Notes: generated by a model from the letters alone, not told the origin. Numbered from the stretch's first letter, positions 17,255 to 27,142 are shown. The stretch is 64,000 nt of DNA from Autumnicola tepida (GCF_031846485.1 NZ_JAVRHQ010000008.1:1-64000); one strand, 5' to 3'. Made by a program: numbers and translations.

Positions 17255-19345
17255 TCATATAAGTTTTTCTTCCTCCAGTTTTGCCCTCATAATAGCATGT
17301 TTTGCCCAAAACCGGTCTTTGATCTTTTGCATGGTTTTTTGAAAATCAGGATGATTTTTTAAAGGTTTGAATATTGGGTCCCCTTCAATTAATAAAAACC
17401 AGAATGGATAATTATCCTTATTTGAAAATATTTTGAGTTGCTTCATTGCCTGGTTAATTTTCCCTTCGTACGCGTATTTTATTGCAAGATTAGCGCTCTT
17501 ATAAACCGTATTATCGTTTTGACAATATTCTGAAAAAGAACTGAAGAAACTTTCTGCTTCTTCATGCAAACCAAGCTTCTCATATACCAGGGCGATTTTC
17601 GCATTTTCCCCTGTATAAATATCCAGGCCTCTTTTTTCCCTAGCGTCTACAAATTTCTTAAAATAGAAATAAGCGGTTTTATAATCTTCTTCCACATAAT
17701 ACATTTTAGCGATATCCTGCAAAATATCTAACCGGGTGGTATCCTTCTTCCATTCCTTGACCAATAATTTCTGGGTTCGCTTAACATTAGCATCCCTGGC
17801 AAAAAGAATAAACGCTTTTACATGCGGGGAGTAATAATTTTGTGAATCATAATCAAGCGACAGATCTACAAATTTAAGCGCTTCATCAAAAAACCCTGAG
17901 GAAACCAGCGCATTGCTCAGCTGCAAATAGGCATAGCTTTGGGTAACCGAGTCATTTGCTGCAACATTTAACTGCGCAGCTTTTAAGGCATATTCCAGGT
18001 ATTTTTGGGTATTTGGAGTTAACCGGAAATAGAAATCGGCCAGCATTTGAATAGCCAGAGAAGAATTTGGATTATACTCCAGGGCTTTTTCAAGATATGG
18101 AAGGGCTAAGGAATATTCCTTTGTCTGAATGTAATAAAAAGCCTTAGCTGTAAGACTTTCAGCAGATTTTGAATCATACAGCAGCGCTTTATCTGCATAA
18201 CTATTAATCTTTTCTGTAAACTGTTTTTCAGCCTGGAACATTTCCAGCAGGTAATAGGAAATGGCGAGATTTGCATAGGCCAGCGAGAATTCCGGGTCCT
18301 CTTTTATCGCTTTTTCAAATAAGCCGATGGCTTGTTTAAGCCCTTCGTTAGTCCTGGATGAATAAGGATCCAGCGCCTGCAGGTAATAATCATACGCCAA
18401 CAGGTTTTCAGTTGGTTTTTTCTCGATTTGCCTCAGTTCTGCCGGAGTGACAATCGCCTCGATAGCGTTCGAAATTTTTGCTGAAACTTCACTCTGAAGG
18501 GCAAAAATATCGCCCACTTCACGGTTGTACTGCTCTGCCCAGAGATGCCGGTCTCCCGAAGCCTCGATAAGCTGGATGTTGAGCAACACCTGATCGCCTA
18601 CTTTTTGCCCGCTTCCTTCAACAAAGTAGTTCACCTTAAGTTCTTCAGCTATTTCCGGAATTGTTTTATTGGTATTACGGTATTTCTCCACTGAAGATCG
18701 GCTTATAACCCGCAGGTCTTTAATCTTCTGCAGGTTATTTAAGGTAGATTCCATCAAGCCGTTAACAAAGTAAAGATTGGTGGAATCATTGCTTTCATTT
18801 TTAAAAGGTAGAACCGCAATGGATTTTTCCGGCTGTATTTCTTTATGCTCCTGCGCGGGCCGTTTATAAAAAATGAAAAAAGAAGTTTCTGAAACAACCA
18901 ATATCGCTATCGTAACAAGCAGAATCTTGTTGGGGAATTTGTGGGTTAGCTTTTCTTCGGAAGCCTCCTGGACTACAGGTTCCGGTGATACCGGCAGCGG
19001 TTTTTCCGGTTCCGGCTTTCCCACGGCGCCGGGGGGATACCCGTATTGTTCCCGGAAACACTTGATGAAATAAGAGGAACTTCCAAAACCAACTTTATAC
19101 GAAATCTCTGAAACAGTGAGTGAAGTTTCCTTCAGCATTTCCATAGCGATCTCTAATCGCACCTGCCTTATAAACTGGCTTGCCGAAAGACTTGTAGCTT
19201 TCTTTATCTTTCGCAGCAAATTGGAACGGCTCATATTCAGCTGTTCTGCCAGTTCAGAAACGCCAAACTGATCTTTGGAAGCATTCTCCACGATAACTGC
19301 AGTTGCCTGATTAAGAAAATCCCCTCTGTTTGCGTGATCTGACAT
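17255..19345 (-). CDS. Membrane-tethered AraC-type regulator with TolB-like and TPR domains
   Basis: A 696-residue one-component regulator. Residues 8-107 are an AraC-type double helix-turn-helix (FGVSELAEQLNMSRSNLLRKI, then VSEISYKVGFGSSSYFIKCFREQYG). A single membrane helix lies at about 143-163. After it comes the TolB-N-like module found in CadC/adenylate-cyclase TPR regulators (SIAVLPFKNESND at about 175, LWAEQYNRE at about 250), then tandem TPRs from about 310 to 640. The topology suggests DNA binding inside and sensing by the TPR part outside the membrane. It is divergent from the ankyrin lipoprotein and acyltransferase genes, which are plausible targets through the shared 238-bp intergenic region. 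Confidence 0.85.
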   Translation of the reverse strand: MSDHANRGDFLNQATAVIVENASKDQFGVSELAEQLNMSRSNLLRKIKKATSLSASQFIRQVRLEIAMEMLKETSLTVSEISYKVGFGSSSYFIKCFREQYGYPPGAVGKPEPEKPLPVSPEPVVQEASEEKLTHKFPNKILLVTIAILVVSETSFFIFYKRPAQEHKEIQPEKSIAVLPFKNESNDSTNLYFVNGLMESTLNNLQKIKDLRVISRSSVEKYRNTNKTIPEIAEELKVNYFVEGSGQKVGDQVLLNIQLIEASGDRHLWAEQYNREVGDIFALQSEVSAKISNAIEAIVTPAELRQIEKKPTENLLAYDYYLQALDPYSSRTNEGLKQAIGLFEKAIKEDPEFSLAYANLAISYYLLEMFQAEKQFTEKINSYADKALLYDSKSAESLTAKAFYYIQTKEYSLALPYLEKALEYNPNSSLAIQMLADFYFRLTPNTQKYLEYALKAAQLNVAANDSVTQSYAYLQLSNALVSSGFFDEALKFVDLSLDYDSQNYYSPHVKAFILFARDANVKRTQKLLVKEWKKDTTRLDILQDIAKMYYVEEDYKTAYFYFKKFVDAREKRGLDIYTGENAKIALVYEKLGLHEEAESFFSSFSEYCQNDNTVYKSANLAIKYAYEGKINQAMKQLKIFSNKDNYPFWFLLIEGDPIFKPLKNHPDFQKTMQKIKDRFWAKHAIMRAKLEEEKLI

Positions 19346-19583
19346 CCAATTGTTTATCCAGTCAATTTAACAAAATTTTATATAATCTCACATGGATATA
19401 TAACATTAAATATCAGCCACATAACCGGCACTCGCGCCATAATTTATACTGCTGCTTCATAATTTATATGCCTGTTCCAAACTTTATTCTTTTGGCATCG
19501 TGGCTTGTATGCCTTCTATTCTTCCCTTTTCCATCTTTGTGAGAAACAAAACCTAATTATATAAAAGCTAAAAATTAAAAATC

Positions 19584-20156
19584 ATGAAAACACTCAAAAT
19601 GAATTCCGTTCGGGTATTATTGAACCTTTTCTTAATGGCTACTTTATTTTCGGCCTGCAGCCAGACCAACAAGAAATCTAACGAACAACCTGTGGTAGAA
19701 AAATCAGCGATGGATATTCACGCGGCGGTAATGGCAAATAACCTGGAGGTTGTGAGACAACATATTGAAGCAGGTAGTAATCTAAACGTAAAAGATAATT
19801 TTAGCGGTTCCACTCCTTTAAATACTGCTGCCGTATTTGGTAAAACCAAAATTGCCAAAGAACTGATTGATGCAGGTGCCGATCTTTCCGTAAAAAACAA
19901 TGATGGTTCCACACCGCTACATACCGCCGCTTTCTTTGGCCGGGTGGAAATTGTACAAATGCTGATAGATGCACATGCAGATAAAACGCTACGAAATAAT
20001 TTTGGCGCGACTCCAAGGGAAACCGTTGCGGGTCCATTTTCAGACATGAAACCCATTTATGAAATGATGCAACAACAACTTGCACCATTAGGCCTAAAAC
20101 TGGACATGGAGCAACTCCAGAAAAATCGTCCTGTAATCGCTATGATGTTACAGTAA
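19584..20156 (+). CDS. Ankyrin-repeat lipoprotein
   Basis: This 190-residue protein begins with a lipoprotein signal (LFLMATLFSAC, Cys at about 25). Residues 42-140 carry three ankyrin repeats with the TPLNTAA, TPLHTAA and related GADLSVKNNDG signatures. The last 50 residues are not repeat-like. Being a lipoprotein it is expected on the periplasmic side of the membrane, which is unusual for ankyrin proteins but common in Bacteroidota. It lies 19 bp upstream of the acyltransferase gene and is likely co-transcribed with it, divergent from the AraC/TPR regulator. Confidence 0.85.
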   Translation: MKTLKMNSVRVLLNLFLMATLFSACSQTNKKSNEQPVVEKSAMDIHAAVMANNLEVVRQHIEAGSNLNVKDNFSGSTPLNTAAVFGKTKIAKELIDAGADLSVKNNDGSTPLHTAAFFGRVEIVQMLIDAHADKTLRNNFGATPRETVAGPFSDMKPIYEMMQQQLAPLGLKLDMEQLQKNRPVIAMMLQ

Positions 20157-20175
20157 TACTACAAAATCTTTTATC

Positions 20176-21279
20176 ATGAAAACTCAAAGAAGATACGATA
20201 TAGACTGGCTGCGGGTGATGGCGATAGGACTCCTTTTAATCTATCATATCGCCATCATCTTTCAGCCGTGGGCAATGTTCATTGGATTTATAAGAAGCGA
20301 TGAGCTGATGGAAGGCTTGTGGAAACCTATGAGCATGCTTAATGTATGGCGCATTCCGTTGCTGTTCTATGTTTCGGGTATGGGCGTATATTTTGCCATT
20401 CAAAAACGTAACTGGAAAGAATTGTTGCTGGAGCGTGGCAAAAGAATTCTCTTGCCCTACATATTTGGGATAATTGCTATTGTCCCTTTACATTTTCTCA
20501 TTTTTCAGGAGTACTACAATCTTTCTTTGGGATATTATGCGCACCAGGGACATTTGTGGTTCCTGGGAAATATTTTCGCCTATGTATTGCTAATGCTTCC
20601 CCTGTTTTTTTATCTGAAGAAAATAAAGAACAGCAGGTTTATGAAAGGATTAAGTTCCCTTATGAAAAATCCGGCAGGACCACTTTCTGTATCTATTCTT
20701 TTTGTGGTGGAAACAATTTTGGTAAGGCCACAGGTCTTCGAAATGTACGCGCAGACCTGGCACGGATTTTTCCTTGGGCTGATGGCCTTCTTTTTCGGCT
20801 TCCTTTTCGTCTATATAGGGCAGGCATTCTGGCAAACGGTATTGAAATGGAAATGGCTGTACTTTGGCCTGGCCATTTGTTTTTATATAATCCGTCTCAC
20901 CTTATTTAACATGGAAGCACCAGGCTATTTAATGGCCCTCGAATCTAACTGCTGGATTTTTACAGTTTTCGGATTTGGCTACAAATACCTGAACAAACCG
21001 GGCAGGATCTTAAGCTATTTAAGCCAGGCAGCTTATCCGGTTTATATCATTCACATGTTTGTTTTGTATGCCGGCGCCCTGTTTATCCTGCCGTTGGAAA
21101 TTCCTGTTTTGCTGAAATTTATATTGATTAGCCTATTTACATTTTTGGTGTGCTTTCTCATTTATGAATTTATACTCAGGCGGATTAATATACTAAGACC
21201 GTTGTTTGGACTAAAATGGATGTATAAAAATGATGAGAAAAAAGCCGAACAGCTATCGGAACCTGTTCAACCTAATTAA
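20176..21279 (+). CDS. Acyltransferase 3 family membrane protein
   Basis: A 367-residue polytopic protein with about ten membrane helices. The start YDIDWLRVMAIGLLLIYH carries the family signature Arg13 and His24 spaced by ten residues. These are the catalytic pair in acyltransferase-3/OpgC-like enzymes that move acyl groups onto sugars or lipids at the membrane. The length is typical. The substrate cannot be told from sequence; modification of a surface glycan is the usual guess. It follows the ankyrin lipoprotein closely and is followed by a DUF6090 gene 146 bp away. Confidence 0.85.
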   Translation: MKTQRRYDIDWLRVMAIGLLLIYHIAIIFQPWAMFIGFIRSDELMEGLWKPMSMLNVWRIPLLFYVSGMGVYFAIQKRNWKELLLERGKRILLPYIFGIIAIVPLHFLIFQEYYNLSLGYYAHQGHLWFLGNIFAYVLLMLPLFFYLKKIKNSRFMKGLSSLMKNPAGPLSVSILFVVETILVRPQVFEMYAQTWHGFFLGLMAFFFGFLFVYIGQAFWQTVLKWKWLYFGLAICFYIIRLTLFNMEAPGYLMALESNCWIFTVFGFGYKYLNKPGRILSYLSQAAYPVYIIHMFVLYAGALFILPLEIPVLLKFILISLFTFLVCFLIYEFILRRINILRPLFGLKWMYKNDEKKAEQLSEPVQPN

Positions 21280-21425
21280 GCCAAGAATTGACTAAACGGC
21301 TGAATAATTTAAGTTTTTTAATTTTACATAAACATCTTTAAATAAGATAGTTAACTTGCATATTAGAGAAAAAATTCAGTTAAAACCATACATATCATTC
21401 AAGACTAATCTATACCATTTGAAAA

Positions 21426-22193
21426 ATGAGTAGAATATTTAGAAAATTTAGACTATCACAAATTTCGGAAAGTAGAAGTGGTAAGTATTTTATTTATGCG
21501 ATAGGAGAAATTATACTTGTCGTCATCGGGATCTTGATTGCCTTGCAGATAAACAACTGGAACCAGGCCAGAAATGATGATAAAGCCCTGAAGGAGTATT
21601 TGGGCAAAATTAGATCACACACCTTAAAAGATATTCAATGGCTTGATAGCTTAAGCATTTATAGAACCTATGTGGGCCTGCAGTGCAAAAAGGCCAGGAA
21701 GAGTATACTGGACAAAACAGAAGAGCAGAACCTTTCTCTACTTATGTCCTGCGGAAGTGCTTTTATGGACTACTATTTTAGACCCAACACCAGTGGATAT
21801 GAAGCTCTTAAAAACTCAAAATACTTCGGTAAAATTAATAATACAGTCCTTGATTCGCTTTTAACCAACTACTACAGAATAGTAGATGATATTGCGCAAA
21901 ATGAAAGTAGTTATAACCACTACGTAAATGGCCAGGAAAACTATCTTTCCACCCAGTTTGACAGGTCTTTAATTCTGGCTACTGCTTTTCTACCACCGGA
22001 TTCCCTGAATATAAGGGCCACTCCACAATCTGAATATTATGAAGATTTTGCTGAATATACCGCCTCTGCGTCCTATCGAAACGTGATTGGTTTAGCAGCT
22101 TTCCAATTTGAATCAATGGTTAATCAGTATAAAAAATTGAAGGGCGTAGGCAATGGAATCGTTACAGAAATTGATGTATTAATCAAAAATTAA
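21426..22193 (+). CDS. DUF6090 family membrane protein
   Basis: This 255-residue protein opens with the highly recognisable Bacteroidota signature FRKFRLSQISESRSGKYFIY, followed by one membrane helix (EIILVVIGILIALQINNW, about 35-52), then a helical soluble domain with a possible coiled coil. I recall this as DUF6090. Such genes are often present in many copies in Flavobacteriia genomes and have no known function. The next gene, a serine hydrolase, starts 66 bp downstream on the same strand. Confidence 0.8.
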   Translation: MSRIFRKFRLSQISESRSGKYFIYAIGEIILVVIGILIALQINNWNQARNDDKALKEYLGKIRSHTLKDIQWLDSLSIYRTYVGLQCKKARKSILDKTEEQNLSLLMSCGSAFMDYYFRPNTSGYEALKNSKYFGKINNTVLDSLLTNYYRIVDDIAQNESSYNHYVNGQENYLSTQFDRSLILATAFLPPDSLNIRATPQSEYYEDFAEYTASASYRNVIGLAAFQFESMVNQYKKLKGVGNGIVTEIDVLIKN

Positions 22194-22259
22194 TTTCTTT
22201 TTTTACATCTTCATTTTTTAATTCCGAAAGACAAAATACTCTATTTACGATAGAAAATC

Positions 22260-23294
22260 ATGAATAAAAAACAAATAAAACGAATTTTCAGGATAGTATT
22301 TATTCTTGTAAGCATAGGCTCTTTATTTTTTGTACCGTGGATTTTGGTAAAAGCGTGGATTATGCCATTACCAGATAGCGTTCAGGAACAGTTGAAGGAG
22401 GCTGTGGACCTGGGATTTGACGGGATTATTGTTTACGTAGACGAGGGCGCAAAGCCACCGAAATTTTATGCTGAAGGATGGAAAAACAGGGAAAACAAAA
22501 TACCTGCAGATCCGCATTCTTTATTCAAAATTGCCAGTATTGGGAAATTATATAACGCAGTTGCGATCACCAAACTGGTAAGCGAAGGGCGCTTATCGCT
22601 GGATAAAACACTTGCAGATTACTTTCCGGAACTCGTGGGAAGAATTGAAAATGCCAGTGAAATTACCTTAAGAATGATGGTGCAGCATAGAAGCGGTATT
22701 CCAAATTATACCAATACTCCTAATTTTTGGGTCGACCCTCCGGAAAGCGATAAGAAAAAACTTGAACTGGTACTGGATCTTCCCGCCAGCTTTGCACCAG
22801 GTGAAGATTATGAATATTCCAACACCAATTATTTACTTATTTCCATGCTCATTGAAAAGGTTTCAGGAACTACTCAATTTCAATATATAAAAGAAAAAAT
22901 TTTAGAGCCTCTCGGGCTAAAAAATACATTCGGTTCCATTCATGATGTAGATATGGACGAGCTTATGAGCGGCTATTATGTAGGCGTGGAAGAAGATATT
23001 AAAACTACTGATTATGGTTCTATGGTGGCCACAGCAGAAGATGTTGGCATATTTCTGCGGGCTTTAAATGATGGTTCCTTATTAACTGAAGAGGAGCAGG
23101 AAATTTATTCTTCTATTTATAAATACGAACATACAGGACTCATTCCCGGTTACCAGAGTATAGCAAAATATCATCAGGATATAGATGCAGTGGTGATTCA
23201 ATTTAATAATACGACCAACTTTGATGGATATGAATGGAATTTGGCAGAAATCGTATATAGTCGTGTTGTAAGAATAATTAGAAAAAACTCATAA
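22260..23294 (+). CDS. Serine hydrolase of the class C beta-lactamase / PBP4* family
   Basis: A 344-residue enzyme with an N-terminal membrane anchor (about 10-30). All three active-site motifs of the serine beta-lactamase-like family are present: SIGK at 93-96 with nucleophile Ser93 and Lys96, YSN at 186-188 and HTG at 291-293. Such proteins act as D-amino-acid amidases, esterases or low-activity carboxypeptidases in the periplasm. True lactamase activity is not implied. The fold is about the usual length. It may be co-transcribed with the DUF6090 gene 66 bp upstream. No resistance function should be read from sequence alone. Confidence 0.85.
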   Translation: MNKKQIKRIFRIVFILVSIGSLFFVPWILVKAWIMPLPDSVQEQLKEAVDLGFDGIIVYVDEGAKPPKFYAEGWKNRENKIPADPHSLFKIASIGKLYNAVAITKLVSEGRLSLDKTLADYFPELVGRIENASEITLRMMVQHRSGIPNYTNTPNFWVDPPESDKKKLELVLDLPASFAPGEDYEYSNTNYLLISMLIEKVSGTTQFQYIKEKILEPLGLKNTFGSIHDVDMDELMSGYYVGVEEDIKTTDYGSMVATAEDVGIFLRALNDGSLLTEEEQEIYSSIYKYEHTGLIPGYQSIAKYHQDIDAVVIQFNNTTNFDGYEWNLAEIVYSRVVRIIRKNS

Positions 23295-23447
23295 GAATTA
23301 AGCTGCTGGTTTCCGTAGAACCTCTCCGAAAAAATTAATTACAAAGGCACTTCGGCGTATTTCAGCAAATTTGAAATATCTTTAACAGGCCCATCAGAAC
23401 CCGGGAGCTTTATTCCATTTGTACTTACTGCTTCATGATCCATATTA

Positions 23448-23681
23448 TTAGGTATACACAGAAGGAATTGTAGAATTATTTTCAGGGTGGCTGTCTTCCG
23501 GAGTCCCGTTATCGGCCATTATTTTTCCCAGTTCCTGCAAATAATGTATAGTTTCCGGCCCCTTTGCCAAAAGATGATGCTCACAGCCGCATAAATATTC
23601 AAACATATAACCGAAGGAAGTATCATACAAAATTTCAGAGTCGCTGCGTTCCCCTACAAAATGTGATAAGTTGGAAATCAT
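23448..23681 (-). CDS. Small hypothetical protein
   Basis: A 77-residue soluble protein with a CGCEHH cluster (about 31-36) and a helical middle part. It is not recognised. It starts 37 bp after the lipoprotein gene at 23719-24072 on the same strand and probably shares its transcript. The Cys-Gly-Cys-x-His-His motif could bind a metal, which is inference only. Confidence 0.5.
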   Translation of the reverse strand: MISNLSHFVGERSDSEILYDTSFGYMFEYLCGCEHHLLAKGPETIHYLQELGKIMADNGTPEDSHPENNSTIPSVYT

Positions 23682-23718
23682 AGTTTTTTAATTTAAAAGA
23701 TTATTAAAAGGCTGCGGC

Positions 23719-24072
23719 TTAGAGCTGGTAAAGTGTGTGGGAACTTTTCATAACTCCAGCTTGTGTTTCTTCACTACAATCCATGTTTTCAACTTCATCA
23801 ATTGCCTGCTGATATTCTGTGCCCCAAAAAGGACAATCGCTGAATTCTTCATAAAATGTAATTAATGATTCCTTATAGTTCTCGCAGTTTTGCACATTGG
23901 GGTTTTCTGAATAAACTGTAAGAGCATCCATAACATCGGCATACTCATCTTCAAAATCGGCACATCCTATTGCATTGTTTTCATCCACATCAGAATCATC
24001 ATCAGAACAGGAACAAAGGCCAAAAAAGCTCAGTGAAAGAAGTGCTAAAAAAATTGTTGATTTGATTTTCAT
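23719..24072 (-). CDS. Small acidic lipoprotein
   Basis: This 117-residue protein has a lipoprotein signal (LSLSFFGLCSC, lipobox Cys at about 21 or 23) followed by an Asp-rich tether (SDDDSDVDE) typical of surface-exposed Bacteroidota lipoproteins. The mature part is small, acidic and has several Cys residues (CADFED, NCENY, CPFWG, DCSEE) that could form disulfides. No family is recognised. It is in line with the 77-residue gene downstream and the DUF4870-like gene upstream, all on the minus strand. Confidence 0.7.
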   Translation of the reverse strand: MKIKSTIFLALLSLSFFGLCSCSDDDSDVDENNAIGCADFEDEYADVMDALTVYSENPNVQNCENYKESLITFYEEFSDCPFWGTEYQQAIDEVENMDCSEETQAGVMKSSHTLYQL

Positions 24073-24143
24073 AATATTGTCTTTTTAATCTATTAATAAT
24101 GTTAAGCGTATTTTTATTTTCTACGGTATGCCAAAACTTATCT

Positions 24144-24491
24144 TTAAATGTCTTTAAACCATTCCTGAAATTTTTCCCCAAGGAATGGTACGGCTTTTAG
24201 CCTGCCGTTAATGGCATTTATAAGTCCCATTATCCATAAGTACAACAGAAATAAGGAACCGAAGAAACTTACTATCCACCCCAGTACAGGCACAAGGCCT
24301 ACCACAAATAAGGCTATCCCGCATACACATAAACCTAAGGATTGCCGAATATGATAAGCAGCAAATTCATCTTTTTTATCCCTGTTCATCACAAAGGCCG
24401 CCACCAGTCCAATAATTGTTAAATAAGCGACTATTGCAAGTGTTTTATCGTCTTCTATATGGGTTTCTCCATCTGTGGTTCTGGTTTCCAT
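24144..24491 (-). CDS. DUF4870-like small membrane protein
   Basis: A 115-residue protein with three or four membrane helices. Its start DDKTLAIVAYLTIIGLVAAFVMN, then FAAYHIRQSLGL and a C-terminal PFLGEKFQEWF, match what I know as DUF4870/Tic20-like small membrane proteins, common in Bacteroidota and of unknown function. It lies between a DUF4412-like gene (34 bp upstream) and a lipoprotein gene, all on the minus strand, and may form an operon with them. Confidence 0.75.
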   Translation of the reverse strand: METRTTDGETHIEDDKTLAIVAYLTIIGLVAAFVMNRDKKDEFAAYHIRQSLGLCVCGIALFVVGLVPVLGWIVSFFGSLFLLYLWIMGLINAINGRLKAVPFLGEKFQEWFKDI

Positions 24492-24525
24492 AATCTTATT
24501 TTAGAAGGTTAGAGATGTATTTTCA

Positions 24526-25350
24526 TTAATCTTTCGCAGGTGCATTGTAATCTGATTTACTTATTGAAAATTGACTTTCTTCAATCTTCGTACAGGTAAT
24601 AACTGTATTTTTTGAAGGTTCATCTTTATTTTCCATTTCCATCTGCATCATCAGGCCTTCTCCATTTTCTAGCCATTCAGGATCAAATCCACTCGGAATT
24701 TTTTTTTGATTCGCCTGAAAGATGTCATTAAAGCTGATCCCCGCTTCATCGGTTACATAGAAGGTAAAAACCGAATTTTCATTCTCTATTCTGTAACCCT
24801 GGCAATCGTAACCCTGAATTGTTTTCTTTCCGATTTTCTGGATTTCCATATCTGCATTTTCATTCTTCCCTTCCATAGTTCCGGAAGGTTCAGGAAATTT
24901 TGTAGCGGTAACAAAATTTCTTCCGTCAGAAGCTAAATACATCACGGTCATATTATTCCCTTTATCGAGAACCGTGAACATTTGGGGTGCCTTCGGAAAT
25001 TGTACACCTACATATTTGGAATTCTCTTTCAGGAAATAGGTCATTTCCATGTCAGTTTCTGCTGTTTTCATGTTTAAGGTATATTCCCAATCAAAACTGT
25101 AGATTTCAGGAATTTCAGCAGGGTCTACCATTTCTGTCCCAACCGGGAAAGAAGCATTCTTGAAGTCTGTTTCCCAAAGCTGATTAAGTTTTTTATCAGT
25201 TTCATTTGCGGCTTTGTCTGATACATTCTTTACCACCGCATCTTCCACTTTTTCTTCAACTTTTTTGGTCAGTTTCCTGAAGATCTGTGCTTCAGCAGGA
25301 AAATGGAATAGAAATAAAATTCCGAGATTTAATATCAGTAACTTTTTCAT
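24526..25350 (-). CDS. DUF4412-like exported protein
   Basis: The frame opens further upstream (25416), but the ATG at 25350 gives a proper signal peptide (MKKLLILNLGILFLFHFPAEAQ), so I place the start there and the protein at 274 residues. The mature part has the pattern of DUF4412: a long beta-rich region with QGYDCQGYRIENE and FYVTDEAGI, and a helical start. It is probably periplasmic or outer-membrane associated; function unknown. It is the first gene of the minus-strand group running to 23448, with a barrel-protein gene 138 bp upstream. Confidence 0.75.
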   Translation of the reverse strand: MKKLLILNLGILFLFHFPAEAQIFRKLTKKVEEKVEDAVVKNVSDKAANETDKKLNQLWETDFKNASFPVGTEMVDPAEIPEIYSFDWEYTLNMKTAETDMEMTYFLKENSKYVGVQFPKAPQMFTVLDKGNNMTVMYLASDGRNFVTATKFPEPSGTMEGKNENADMEIQKIGKKTIQGYDCQGYRIENENSVFTFYVTDEAGISFNDIFQANQKKIPSGFDPEWLENGEGLMMQMEMENKDEPSKNTVITCTKIEESQFSISKSDYNAPAKD

Positions 25351-25488
25351 TTTGTGTTTTTTATGGACAATTACTCTCCGGGGATTAGTACTGTAATTGC
25401 TTTTATGAGGATGCACGTAGAGAGCAGCACCAATAAAAAGAAGAGCAGTATATGCCGGGATTCCGGAAAGCCTTTCATTGCCTTTATT

Positions 25489-25998
25489 TTACAAATTGAA
25501 TTTTACTCCGGCTCCAATTACAAGTTGGCCGCCATCAATAATCACATATTTTATTTCAGCAAAGGGAGTTATGTTGCTGCCTATGCTAAAATTTGCACCA
25601 GCCCCAAGATTTAATCCAAACCTGCCATCACTAACCTCCATAGAACCGCCGCCAAACTGGCTCCCGTCATAATCTAACTGGACGTGGGAGTAATTAAGCC
25701 CTCCTAACCCATAAAAGACAAGTCTTTCATTATCAATAAAGTAGTAATTAGCATTTCCGTTTATTTCCCACCAATTCAGGTCTATACCAGATTGATCTTT
25801 TGGCAGGTAGTAAATAAAACCGGGAGAAATACTAAGATTTTCCATAATTGGGAATTCCGCATTAACTCCAATACCTAAATTTTCTATTTCTGTTCCGTAG
25901 GCCAACATTGCGCCCAAACGGGTTTCATCTTGTGCGGAAGCGTTAAAAATACCTGCAAGAAACAGGACTGCGCTTGTGACTAATAATCTTGTTCTCAT
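25489..25998 (-). CDS. Small outer-membrane beta-barrel protein
   Basis: This 169-residue protein has a signal peptide ending NASAQ (about 1-22) and a chain of amphipathic strands ending IGAGVKFNL. It fits the eight-stranded opacity/OmpW-like porin family of Bacteroidota. Nothing in it points to a substrate. It is encoded just upstream of the DUF4412-like gene on the same strand and may be transcribed with it. Confidence 0.75.
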   Translation of the reverse strand: MRTRLLVTSAVLFLAGIFNASAQDETRLGAMLAYGTEIENLGIGVNAEFPIMENLSISPGFIYYLPKDQSGIDLNWWEINGNANYYFIDNERLVFYGLGGLNYSHVQLDYDGSQFGGGSMEVSDGRFGLNLGAGANFSIGSNITPFAEIKYVIIDGGQLVIGAGVKFNL

Positions 25999-26342
25999 TT
26001 TGAATTGTTTCTGATTAATAATTAATTAAGACATTTCTGTTGAAAAATATTTTGGGTGCTGAATTAATTAGGATGAATATCCGAAAGAAGTACACCTTCG
26101 ACAATAGGTGTTGAGTATAAGCCTTTTATGGATGAGCGTAGCCGCAATAAGTTTTATTAAAAGTACCTGTTGAACAAAAATTGGCAAATTGAAGAGTTTA
26201 CTCATTCATAATGCACTTATACTCATGAAAAACAGGTTTTTAGCCGGCTTTCCTTTAATAGTTCCAATAGAAAAGTTACATTTAAGAATAGCTTTTCTTT
26301 AAGCTGAAGTTCATTTGAAGCAAATAAAAAATTATACCGGTC
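25999..26342. other. 344-bp divergent intergenic region
   Basis: This lies between the barrel gene (minus) and the LytTR regulator (plus) and must carry promoters for both. I see no clear TAnnTTTG box with a matching -33 element, no LytTR-type direct repeats that I would defend, and no gene. Confidence 0.4.
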
Positions 26343-27107
26343 ATGAGAGTAGCCATTATAGACGATGAAGTGCATTGTGTGGAAGGGCTGGTGCTGCACC
26401 TGAAGAGCAAGTTTCCCGAAACCGAAATTGTATTTAAAGGAACCCGGCCGGAAGATGCTTTGCTTGCCTTACCCGATGCCCGCCCGGATTTGCTGTTTCT
26501 GGATGTGGAAATGCCCGGAATGAACGGGTTTGAATTACTGGAACAACTCCCGGAGGATTCGTTTGATGTAATTTTTACTACTGCCTACAGCCAGTATGCC
26601 GCACAGGCTTTTAAAGCCAAAGCGGTAAATTACCTGTTAAAACCTATTGATGAAATGGAGTTGCAGTCTGCAGTAATGCAGTGGAAGGAAGAAAGGGAAA
26701 TGAAGAACAATCTTTCTTCAGAAAGGATAAAGGAGCTTCTAACTTATATGAAACGGGAAGGGATCCTGAAAAATAAAATAGCTGTTCCTGTCTCTGAAGG
26801 ATTCGAGTTTATAGAAACCAACGAAATTTTATACTGCCAGAGCCAGAATAACTATACGCTTTTATTTACCGTTGATAATCGCAAGCTGGTTTTAAGTAAA
26901 ACCCTAAAAGAATTTGAAAAATTACTTGATAAATATTTTTTCATCCGCATCCATAAATCCTATCTCATCAATCCAAATTATATGAAGAAATATTACCGGA
27001 ATGACGGCGGTTACCTGGTGATGCAGGACGGAAAATCCGTACCGGTGAGTAAAAATAAAAAGGAGCTGATCACGAATTTATTTGATGCCATTACCAAAAC
27101 CGCTTAG
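26343..27107 (+). CDS. LytTR-family response regulator
   Basis: A 254-residue regulator of the LytR/AlgR type. Residues 1-120 are a canonical receiver with DDE at 7-9, phospho-acceptor Asp54 in LLFLDVEMPG, Thr in FTTAYSQYA and Lys in LLKPID. Residues about 145-250 form the LytTR DNA-binding domain (EILYCQSQNNYTLLF, then FIRIHKSYLINP). The kinase gene starts 35 bp downstream, so the pair forms an operon like LytS/LytR or the BtsSR class. Target genes are unknown. Confidence 0.93.
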   Translation: MRVAIIDDEVHCVEGLVLHLKSKFPETEIVFKGTRPEDALLALPDARPDLLFLDVEMPGMNGFELLEQLPEDSFDVIFTTAYSQYAAQAFKAKAVNYLLKPIDEMELQSAVMQWKEEREMKNNLSSERIKELLTYMKREGILKNKIAVPVSEGFEFIETNEILYCQSQNNYTLLFTVDNRKLVLSKTLKEFEKLLDKYFFIRIHKSYLINPNYMKKYYRNDGGYLVMQDGKSVPVSKNKKELITNLFDAITKTA

Positions 27108-27142
27108 ATTTTACGCAATCTCAGTTTGAACTGATTTTATAT

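Noticed and set aside
22260..23294. An antibiotic-resistance beta-lactamase
   Set aside because: The motifs fit the broad class C-like serine hydrolase family; nothing points to true lactamase activity.
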